25,172 nt of DNA from JAZDMK01 sp043800975 (lineage in GTDB: Bacteria > Bacteroidota > Bacteroidia > Bacteroidales > JAHJDW01): NCBI GenBank assembly GCA_043800975.1, contig JAZDMK010000242.1:1-25172 (forward strand), read 5' to 3'. A program made the position numbers and the translations under genes. The notes under the pieces were generated by a model. It ran no database searches. It was not told the DNA's origin and saw only the letters and a program-made list of their open reading frames with translations. Shown here piece by piece: positions 14,834-21,492 of this stretch (position 1 is its first letter; each line of letters starts with the position of its first letter).

Positions 14834-17236
14834 ATGAAGCCTTTGCGCCTGATATATATTTTTACTCTGTTTGGTTCTCTTCTGTATCCTGCATTAGGAA
14901 AGGGGCAGACGCTGACCATCAAAGTAAGGGATGATGCCCGCAAAACCATACCCGGTGCCGTAGTTCAGTTGAAATCGTTCAGCGACAGCACAAAGAAATA
15001 CGCAGCAACAGCTGATGCTACTGGAGTTGCCACATGGCCGAAGATCGACGACGGAATGTATCTTGTTAAAATCACCTGCATGGGACAGCAGGAGCTGAAC
15101 CGTAACATAAACGTGAAGCCGGGGCAGCGCAGCTTCGATTTCGAAATGAAAAAAGGCACCCTGATGCTGGGTGAAGTGAACATCAAAGTTGCGAAGCCGC
15201 TCATCAGCCAGCAGGACGACAAGATGATTATCGACCCCAAGCCCATGGTGAGCATCAGCAGCAATACGCTGGAGGTACTCGAAAGCACGCCCGGCCTTTT
15301 TGTGGACAATGAAGCGGGCATTTATCTGAACAGCGCAAACCCGGCAGTGGTATACATCAACGGACGCGAGCAGAAGATGGGTAAACAGGATGTGATGAAC
15401 CTGTTGCGCAACCTGCCTCCCGGAAGTGTTGAACGAATTGAAGTGATTAAAACGCCCGGTGCACGCTACGATGCGGCCAGCTCGGGCGGGATCATCAACA
15501 TCATCTTGAAAAAAGGATACAAGGTGGGACGCTTCGGTAATTTCAACCTGGGCGCCAATCAGGGGAAGATGGGCGGACGTTTTGCCGGCTTTACATACAA
15601 CAACAGCGGTAAAAAAAGTAATTACTATTTAAGCGGCAACTATAACCATTACGGCATGCAGGAAGAGGTAAACGGAACACGATATCTCGGATTGAACGAC
15701 ACGATGTGGGTGCAGAACACCGTGAGTAAACAGGCGAGTGACATGGGTTACAGCACCTACGGTATTTCGTATGAGATCAATCCAAAAATGAATTTCAGCT
15801 ATGACGGAAGGGTTGGCTATACATTCAAAAAAAGCGATGCGCTGAGCGGAAGCCGCATACAGAGCCTTTTGCCCGATACCCTGATGCTGGGAGAAGATAA
15901 GGTGAACAACAAATTTAATATGTTTAACCTGAGCCAGGATTTCAGCCTCACGCGAACGCTGGATACTTCCGGCTCTGTGTGGGACAATAAATTCAGTTAT
16001 AATTTGTCGGATAATCATTCGGATCAGGATTACAGTTCAGAATACACAATCCCGGCATCCATAAGCAGTGCCGGCAACGGAACGAATGCGCAGCAGCGCC
16101 ATTTCCTTTTGTTTCAGAGCGATCTGGATTACACACTTCCTTTTAAAATAAAACTGGAAACCGGCATCAAGAGTACCTGGCAGGGTTTCCGCAGCAACGC
16201 TGATTATTATTCGCTGAGTGGTAGCACTGAAATTCCGGACAGTTCGCGAAGCAATACGTTCAGATACCGTGAAGGGATCAATGCGGCTTATGTGCAGGCA
16301 TCGCGAACCATCTGGGGCGGTTTTGTGCTGAAAACCGGTTGCCGGTTGGAGCAGACGTATATGAGCGGTCATCAGACGCAGCCCGCCGACACCACCTTCA
16401 CGCTGAACCGCGCCGATCTTTTTCCTTATGTATATTTCAGCCGCGACCTTCCGAAAATCATGGGAATCAAACTGAAGTTTTACATGATCTACCGAAAAAC
16501 CATTACCCGTCCCGATTACCAGATGCTGAACCCCTATAAAAAGTATGTGGATCCTTTGCTGTATGAAAGTGGTAATCCGCGTCTGAAGCCGCAATTCGCC
16601 GACAATGTGGAGGTGAACGTGAGCTTCGACGACATGCCGATTTTTGCTATGGGAAGAAATTACACGCATGATATTTTCTCCGGTGTTGTATACTCCGACA
16701 GCAGCAACAGCAATGTTGCCGTGAGTACGTATGATAACCTTGGAAAAAGCACGGAGACGTATTATAAGTTCATGATCGGCATTCCACCCGGCGGAAGGTA
16801 TTTCTTTGCAATGGGCGGGCAGTACAACTTAATGGAGTACAACGGCTGGTACGAAGGAAAACCTTTGCAGTACCAACGCGGAAGCTGGCGCTTCTTCACC
16901 TTTCATTCGCTTACACTTTTTAAAGAAACGAAACTTACTGTCAGCGGATTTATGATGAAGGGCGGGCAGCAGGGCTTCTACGAACTGAGTGATTTTGGTT
17001 CGCTCAATGTGGGACTGACACAGACGCTGATGAAGAAAAATCTGATGATCACCGTGAATGCCCGCGACATACTGCATACGATGAAAACCGAATTCAGCAT
17101 CAGTCAGGGCGGGATACGCAGCTATGGTGACCGTTATGGAGATAATCAGCGTTTCGGAATCAACATACGCTACAACTTTGGCCTGAAGAAGAAGACTGAC
17201 CGGAAAGGGTTGAATGGGATTGAGGAGGATATCTGA
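14834..17236 (+). CDS. TonB-receptor-like outer-membrane beta-barrel protein
   Basis: An 800-residue outer-membrane protein. The signal peptide is MKPLRLIYIFTLFGSLLYPALGKGQ. Residues 26-110 form a carboxypeptidase-regulatory-like domain (TLTIKVRDDARKTIPGAVVQL, DGMYLVKITCMGQ). Residues of about 140-230 are a TonB-type plug with VLESTPGLFVDN, VVYINGREQKMG, SVERIEVIKTPGARYDAASSG and GIINIILKKG. The remaining residues are a long barrel of amphipathic strands, of the kind grouped as outer-membrane beta-barrel family 3 in Bacteroidota. No SusD-like partner or TonB-box sequence is evident, so this is not a typical SusC polysaccharide locus. The ligand is unknown. The Met at 14834 begins the signal peptide; an upstream Met at 14786 would add 16 residues that do not fit one. 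It is convergent with the small barrel gene at 17306 and divergent from ltaE. Confidence 0.92.
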   Translation: MKPLRLIYIFTLFGSLLYPALGKGQTLTIKVRDDARKTIPGAVVQLKSFSDSTKKYAATADATGVATWPKIDDGMYLVKITCMGQQELNRNINVKPGQRSFDFEMKKGTLMLGEVNIKVAKPLISQQDDKMIIDPKPMVSISSNTLEVLESTPGLFVDNEAGIYLNSANPAVVYINGREQKMGKQDVMNLLRNLPPGSVERIEVIKTPGARYDAASSGGIINIILKKGYKVGRFGNFNLGANQGKMGGRFAGFTYNNSGKKSNYYLSGNYNHYGMQEEVNGTRYLGLNDTMWVQNTVSKQASDMGYSTYGISYEINPKMNFSYDGRVGYTFKKSDALSGSRIQSLLPDTLMLGEDKVNNKFNMFNLSQDFSLTRTLDTSGSVWDNKFSYNLSDNHSDQDYSSEYTIPASISSAGNGTNAQQRHFLLFQSDLDYTLPFKIKLETGIKSTWQGFRSNADYYSLSGSTEIPDSSRSNTFRYREGINAAYVQASRTIWGGFVLKTGCRLEQTYMSGHQTQPADTTFTLNRADLFPYVYFSRDLPKIMGIKLKFYMIYRKTITRPDYQMLNPYKKYVDPLLYESGNPRLKPQFADNVEVNVSFDDMPIFAMGRNYTHDIFSGVVYSDSSNSNVAVSTYDNLGKSTETYYKFMIGIPPGGRYFFAMGGQYNLMEYNGWYEGKPLQYQRGSWRFFTFHSLTLFKETKLTVSGFMMKGGQQGFYELSDFGSLNVGLTQTLMKKNLMITVNARDILHTMKTEFSISQGGIRSYGDRYGDNQRFGINIRYNFGLKKKTDRKGLNGIEEDI

Positions 17237-17305
17237 TCAGTGTGTAAGGATTGAAATTGAGGATTAATAATGCCGTTTTTACATAGGCAGATCAGCTTTT
17301 GAAAA

Positions 17306-18058
17306 TTATTTGAGAACGTTGACAGGGATTCCTTTATTAAAAGGAAGATTAAAAAAAAATGAAATGTTAAATCCATAAAGAGTAAACCTATCCTCTATGA
17401 ACCTGGAATTTTTCATTATTCTAGGTTTAATCCGACCATTATATATGGAACCGTAAATAGATGGCATGATCTTCAGGTTTCTGAAATGTAATAAATAGCC
17501 GATTGAAGAGGTTAGGCTGATTTCAGGATGTCTGAAGATATCTATTCCCACAATATAATATTTTACATCGGTGAACCCTGCATTAATGCCAAAAGAGCTA
17601 TAAATTCCATTCTCATTTTTTTCCGTGCGAATAAGAGTGCTAAATCTTAAATTCAATGCTGGATAGAAGGCTTCAATCTTTTCGGTTGAATCCATATGAT
17701 AAACATGGCTGTTGACAATCTTTCTTCCCGAGAAGTTTCTTGAAGCACACCTGTGGTTGAACGATGCGCCAAGAGCAAGACTGAATGTGTGATTTTCATT
17801 TGCTTTTCCCAATCTTCTGTATCGAGTTACTTCAATCGATTCGCCAATTTTTCCTTTGTAAGTGACATTATAAATTTCTTCAGTGACTGGGCCATACTCC
17901 ATAATACTATAGGAATAATAGTCTTCGCTTTTAATTAAAGGGTGATAAAAATTAACACCAGCACTAATTCCCCATGCTCCCTTGCGATCAGGTAGAACTT
18001 GAGAAAAAGCAATGTTAGTCAGAAAAATGAAAAAAAGTAAAAGTTGAATTTTTTTCAT
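17306..18058 (-). CDS. Small exported protein, probable outer-membrane beta-barrel
   Basis: A 250-residue protein with a signal peptide (MKKIQLLLFFIFLTNIAFSQ). It then has alternating strands rich in Tyr, Phe and Gly (GAWGISAGVNFYHPL, TFSLALGASFNH, FYPALNLRFSTLIR, SSFGINAGFTDVKYYIVG, LTSSIGYLLHF, LYGFNISFFFNLPF). This spacing is typical of 8- to 10-stranded Bacteroidota porin-like or PorT-like barrels, where each strand ends in an aromatic girdle residue. No specific family was recognised. Cys appears once (HRCASRN). An exact TATATTTG box lies 17 bases upstream, so the gene has its own promoter. It is convergent with the TonB-receptor-like gene and follows, on the same strand, the ssnA-hyuA operon, whose end is 70 bases upstream. 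Confidence 0.8.
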   Translation of the reverse strand: MKKIQLLLFFIFLTNIAFSQVLPDRKGAWGISAGVNFYHPLIKSEDYYSYSIMEYGPVTEEIYNVTYKGKIGESIEVTRYRRLGKANENHTFSLALGASFNHRCASRNFSGRKIVNSHVYHMDSTEKIEAFYPALNLRFSTLIRTEKNENGIYSSFGINAGFTDVKYYIVGIDIFRHPEISLTSSIGYLLHFRNLKIMPSIYGSIYNGRIKPRIMKNSRFIEDRFTLYGFNISFFFNLPFNKGIPVNVLK

Positions 18059-18074
18059 TGGGTGGAATTTGTAT

Positions 18075-18082
18075 CAAATATA
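18075..18082 (-). promoter_or_regulatory. -7 box TATATTTG
   Basis: An exact TAnnTTTG match on the minus strand, 17 bases before the ATG at 18058. It lies in the 69-base gap after hyuA and implies separate transcription of the small barrel gene. Confidence 0.45.
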
Positions 18083-18127
18083 CAAAAAAAAGTTAAAATT
18101 AATTTTTATGAAAAAAAAGAGAGAAAG

Positions 18128-19441
18128 CTAACACATTTGCCCTTTTAAAAATACTATGGCTGCTTCACCTTTAATCTCAATCCCTTCATACAACTCCAGA
18201 TCGGAGCAGTGCGCATGTGTTTTAGCGGCGATTACTGATGCAGCATCAGGGTTCCAGATGACCATGTCTGCATCTGCTCCTTCAGCAATGACGCCTTTTA
18301 CAGGATACATATAAAAAATGCGGGCGGGGTTTTCGCAAAGCAGTTGAACCATTTTGTTCATCGTAATTTTATTTTCCAGCACTCCATATGTATACATCAA
18401 TGATAAGCGGTGTTCGATACTTCCCGCGCCATTGGGGATGCGCGTGAAGTTGTCTTTGCCCTTGTTCTTCTGACTTAAAAAGAAAGGGCAGTGATCTGTT
18501 GCAATTGTATCGATCGTGCCTGCAGCAACATGCATCCATAGTTTTTCTGTATTCTCTTTCGTGCGAAGCGGAGGGCTGAGCACCGCTGTGGCCGCTTGTT
18601 TCCAGTCTTTCGAATATTCTGAATCATCTTTCAACAAATAATGCGGACAGGTTTCTGCAAAAACGGAAAGTCCTTCAGCTTTGGCTTTATGAATCAGATC
18701 GGCAGTTTCAGCGCATGAAACGTGAACAAAATATACGTTGCATTTTGTTTTGCGGCACAGGTCGATCACCTGGACGGCCATGCTGTATTCGCTTTCCGGA
18801 GGACGTGATAAAGCATGATACTGTGGCGTTGTTTTGTTTTGAGCTATAAAATCTTTCTGCAGTGCATCAATCATGTTTCCGTCTTCGCAGTGAATTAATA
18901 GCGTAGCGCCGCTAGGAGCAAGTATCTGCATTAGTTTTTCCAGTGTACTTAATTGTATTCCGATCGAATTTAAATACGCAAGATACACTTTGAACGACGT
19001 GATTCCTTCTTCCTGAATCAGTTTTTCAATTATCGCTGCATCACATTGTTCATCGGATGTAATGCCCATGTGAAAGGAATAATCGCAGCAGGAGGTAGTG
19101 GCTTCTTTTCTTCTGGCATACAAAGCATCCAGCAATGATTCTTCTTTTCGGGGTGTAACAAAATCGATGAAAGTGGTTGTTCCTCCCAGCAAAGCGGCAC
19201 GCGATCCCGTAAAGAAAGTATCTGAAGAATCACCTGCGGGCGTGGGCAATTGCATGTGCACATGCGGATCGATACAGCCCGGCAAAATGTATTTTCCTTC
19301 TGCATCAATCACTATGGCTTCTTCAGGTGTCGGAATGTTATCGGAAATTTCAGCAATCATATTCCCAATGACAAGAATATCGGATTTGAAAGATTTGTCA
19401 GCATTGACAATAGTTCCGTTGCGTATGAGAATAGGCTGCAT
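18128..19441 (-). CDS. hyuA: Dihydropyrimidinase / D-hydantoinase-type amidohydrolase
   Basis: A cytosolic cyclic-amidase of the dihydropyrimidinase family (437 residues), which opens hydantoin or dihydropyrimidine rings using two metal ions. The metal ligands are all present: H60 and H62 in IDPHVHMQ, carboxylated K151 in TSFKVYLAY, H184 in LLIHCEDG, H240 in FVHVS and D316 in IATDHCPF. The family word IPNGAGSIEHRLSLMY replaces the usual IPNG-x-PG-x-E-x-R, with AGSIE in place of the expected PG-x-E. It is the last gene of a three-gene minus-strand operon: its ATG overlaps the stop of the small exported gene by one base (TGATG), which suggests translational coupling. The partner aminohydrolase is ssnA-like. 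In the anaerobic purine pathway, hyuA and ssnA homologues act together on ring-opening steps. A role in pyrimidine reduction or hydantoin use is the alternative. Confidence 0.9.
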   Translation of the reverse strand: MQPILIRNGTIVNADKSFKSDILVIGNMIAEISDNIPTPEEAIVIDAEGKYILPGCIDPHVHMQLPTPAGDSSDTFFTGSRAALLGGTTTFIDFVTPRKEESLLDALYARRKEATTSCCDYSFHMGITSDEQCDAAIIEKLIQEEGITSFKVYLAYLNSIGIQLSTLEKLMQILAPSGATLLIHCEDGNMIDALQKDFIAQNKTTPQYHALSRPPESEYSMAVQVIDLCRKTKCNVYFVHVSCAETADLIHKAKAEGLSVFAETCPHYLLKDDSEYSKDWKQAATAVLSPPLRTKENTEKLWMHVAAGTIDTIATDHCPFFLSQKNKGKDNFTRIPNGAGSIEHRLSLMYTYGVLENKITMNKMVQLLCENPARIFYMYPVKGVIAEGADADMVIWNPDAASVIAAKTHAHCSDLELYEGIEIKGEAAIVFLKGQMC

Positions 19442-19767
19442 CAGGGATTCAGTGTGAACTTTCCGTTTGAAAAAGTATAACTTCCCAGATCAAGCGATTT
19501 GTCTCCGGTAGTCATATCCTGTGTAATGATTTTGATGGAAGTGCCATAACGCGGAATAACGTACTGGAAATACATATCTTCGTACCATTCGTCTTTCCCG
19601 TATTTCTTTGCATATCGGGTTTTCATTTCTTCCAGCGTAACATCCTTGAAAACATCTTTTGTAACGTCCTTCCAGTTGCTCCCGTCCAGTTCCCAGAAGT
19701 GAATGTCATTATCGCAAACCGGTCCGCAGGAAAAAACACAGATACAGACAAGATAGGACTTATCCGG
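19441..19767 (-). pseudogene. 3' part of a frameshifted exported protein gene
   Basis: This is the continuation, in a different frame, of the gene starting at 20026. The in-frame text is PDKSYLVCICVFSCGPVCDNDIH, followed by FWELDGSNWKDVTKDVFKDV and LEEMKTRYAKKYGKDEW, and it ends TFSNGKFTLNP. It joins smoothly to the upstream part if one A is removed from the A7 run at 19774-19768, giving a 194-residue protein. The five cysteines (CIC, SCGPVC) could bind a metal or form disulfides in the periplasm. The stop overlaps the hyuA start by one base. A Met inside (19626) could begin a 61-residue fragment, but homology to the whole is more plausible. Family not recognised. The shift may be a real mutation, programmed slippage or a sequencing error. 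Confidence 0.65.
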
Positions 19768-20026
19768 TTTTTTTAAACAGGGCCATTTCGCCCCAGCCTT
19801 CCCAGAAAATTTCTTTGTATTGTCCGATTTTCAGCCATCCGTTTTTAATGTCCAGTTCGCTGATGAGTTTCTGTTTGGTTTCCTTGTCATAATCTTTTTG
19901 AATAGGGCACCAGAGAGAGCTTGGGAGGGCATAAAAATAATCGTCCACAGTTTTCAGAGCCGGTTGCTGTGCAAATGCCGGAATAACTGCAGAAACAAAA
20001 ATGAAAGAAAGAAAGAAATTTTTCAT
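19760..20026 (-). CDS. 5' part of the same exported protein gene (signal peptide)
   Basis: An 88-residue frame with a clear signal peptide (MKNFFLSFIFVSAVIPAFAQ) and a mature start QPALKTVDDYFYALPSSLWC. It continues through KDYDKETKQKLISELDIKN and GWLKIGQYKEIFWEGWGEMALFKK and ends at an early TAA, just after the A7 run. Removing one A continues it into the downstream frame without any stop to 19441. It starts 4 bases after the ssnA-like stop codon, so it is cotranscribed. The mature part would be periplasmic, which is odd between two cytosolic hydrolases. As it stands this is probably a truncated product. Function unknown. Confidence 0.7.
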   Translation of the reverse strand: MKNFFLSFIFVSAVIPAFAQQPALKTVDDYFYALPSSLWCPIQKDYDKETKQKLISELDIKNGWLKIGQYKEIFWEGWGEMALFKKTG

Positions 20027-20030
20027 AGGA

Positions 20031-21281
20031 TTACAGTTTTGACCAAAGTTTAACAGCAGCTTTTCGTGCGTCTGTCATGAGCTGATGAATATTTGCCGTT
20101 AGCAGTGTTCTGTCTTTTACAATCAGTTTTCCCTGCGAAATCACATGGCGGATATTTGTAGAATTCATTGCATACATCAGGTGCGCAGCGAAATTATCGG
20201 TGTTTATTTCAGTAGGTGAAGGATAATCCAATACCACCAAATTGTTTGCGGCGTCTCCTTTAAAATTATTTTTCTGAATGTAAGAATGCACTCTTCTCAA
20301 ACGCTGATAAATTTGAAGGGGTGAAGCGGGAGCGCCTGCAAAATATGCAGCCTGCGCCGATTTGATCATGTCAGAATGCATGCCGTCGGTGCCGAGCATT
20401 ACTTTATCTTCAATCAATTTTGAATCATGAAAACCGACCCGGTTATTGAGATTACTGTCTGGATTCTGAACCACAGTGCAGGGCGCAGCGGCAAGAATTT
20501 TTCTTTCTTTCTCGTTGATGTGAATACAGTGAGCGAGAATGGTTTTGGGCATGGATAAAACACCGGCATCGGAAAGTCTTTGTATGACTCGCTTATCGTG
20601 ATAAGCAATGCAGTGTTCCTGATCGGAAATATCTTCAGCAGTATGAATATGAATTCCGGAATTATACATTCTAGCTAAGTCCACAGCAGCCTTCAATGTT
20701 TCAGAGCTAACCGTAAAGGAAGCATGCAACCCAACGAGTCCCTGGTTTTCTGAAAGGTATTCATCCGTTTCCAGCAGGCCGGCAGCTGCGTCTTTCAAAC
20801 CATTGCGATCCGTAATTTCATAACACAAAAGGTGTGCGATTCCGATTTCTTCAAAAGCTTTTGCAATAATATTCAGAGAACCTTTAATGAAGGAAGGAGA
20901 GGAGTGGTGGTCGATACAGAAAGTAACACCGTTTAATGCACAAAGTGCAGCTGTGACTTTTGCGGAATGATACACGCTTTCTTCATCGAGTGCACGATCG
21001 AGTCGCCACCATATTTTTTCAAGGATTTCAGGAAAGTTTTTAGGTGATTCTGCGGGTTGCTTCATTCCCCGTGCCAGTGCTGAATAAGCGTGATGATGGC
21101 CGCATGCAAAGGCATGTGTGACAATCATGCCTGAACAATTCAGTAAGGTTGCTGATGGAATATTTTCACCGGAATGAATAAGACGAATATCTTCTTTTCC
21201 TTCTTCAATTAAAACATCACAAGGCGTGAAAGAAAGTTTTTCAGAATCGAGAAAAAGTGCGTTTTGTAATAAAATGTTCAT
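20031..21281 (-). CDS. ssnA: SsnA-like aminohydrolase of the amidohydrolase superfamily
   Basis: A 416-residue cytosolic aminohydrolase. The family ligands are visible: H62 and H64 in ACGHHHAYSALARGM, H211 and H213 in GIHIHTAED, H251 in LAHCIHI and D299 in MLGTDGMHSD. The SsnA-type signatures are CIDHHSSPSFIKGSLNIIA (122-140) and VVQNPDSNLNNRVG. Superfamily deaminases of this type convert an exocyclic amino group of a nucleobase or related ring to a carbonyl; SsnA itself belongs to the anaerobic purine-degradation gene set of E. coli and gut anaerobes. Here the usual H-x-H loop reads GHHHAYS with an extra His. It is the first gene of a tight minus-strand operon with the frameshifted exported gene (4-base gap) and hyuA. 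The leader holds an 83-base palindromic repeat. The exact substrate cannot be read from the sequence. Confidence 0.85.
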   Translation of the reverse strand: MNILLQNALFLDSEKLSFTPCDVLIEEGKEDIRLIHSGENIPSATLLNCSGMIVTHAFACGHHHAYSALARGMKQPAESPKNFPEILEKIWWRLDRALDEESVYHSAKVTAALCALNGVTFCIDHHSSPSFIKGSLNIIAKAFEEIGIAHLLCYEITDRNGLKDAAAGLLETDEYLSENQGLVGLHASFTVSSETLKAAVDLARMYNSGIHIHTAEDISDQEHCIAYHDKRVIQRLSDAGVLSMPKTILAHCIHINEKERKILAAAPCTVVQNPDSNLNNRVGFHDSKLIEDKVMLGTDGMHSDMIKSAQAAYFAGAPASPLQIYQRLRRVHSYIQKNNFKGDAANNLVVLDYPSPTEINTDNFAAHLMYAMNSTNIRHVISQGKLIVKDRTLLTANIHQLMTDARKAAVKLWSKL

Positions 21282-21303
21282 CTAAAAAGTTTTTATTTTT
21301 TTT

Positions 21304-21386
21304 GCCACGGAAACACTAAAACACAGAAGTTCACAAAAAAATTCAGCAAGCTTCTGTGGATTTCTGTTTCTCTGTGATTCAGTGGC
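21304..21386. repeat. Imperfect palindromic repeat in the ssnA leader
   Basis: The ends are GCCAC (21304-21308) and GTGGC (21382-21386). An inner perfect stem CACAGAAG (21322-21329) with CTTCTGTG (21351-21358) encloses a 21-base loop, and the intermediate bases pair partly. Words such as ACACAGAAG and TTCTGTTTCTCTGTG give it the look of a dispersed palindromic intergenic repeat known from environmental Bacteroidota (recalled, not searched). It would be part of the ssnA 5' leader if the box at 21410 is used. Confidence 0.65.
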
Positions 21387-21409
21387 GAGTATTTAAATAA
21401 TGTAAGAAA

Positions 21410-21417
21410 CAAAAATA
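21410..21417 (-). promoter_or_regulatory. -7 box TATTTTTG for the ssnA operon
   Basis: An exact TAnnTTTG match on the minus strand. It lies about 130 bases before the ssnA start, upstream of the palindromic repeat. No exact -7 box lies closer to the start. A -33 element is not obvious. Confidence 0.4.
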
Positions 21418-21452
21418 CAACATTATTAAATCTGTTAATGTGATTTGGAGGA

Positions 21453-21470
21453 TTAACATTAAATGTTTAA
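21453..21470. promoter_or_regulatory. Palindrome upstream of the PAS histidine kinase gene
   Basis: TTAACATT and AATGTTtAA flank a single central base, giving an almost perfect 18-base dyad 22 bases before the kinase ATG. It overlaps a weak -7-like word (TAACATTG, one mismatch, 21468-21475). It could be an operator, but AT-rich dyads arise by chance. Confidence 0.25.
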
Positions 21471-21492
21471 CATTGTAGTCTAAGCGCAGCAG

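Noticed and set aside
16037..16669. 210-codon minus-strand frame
   Set aside because: It is antisense to the TonB-receptor-like gene and has a shadow-like composition.
14834..17236. SusC/SusD polysaccharide utilisation locus
   Set aside because: There is no SusD-like gene and no glycoside hydrolase nearby, and the receptor lacks the long SusC-type plug signature.
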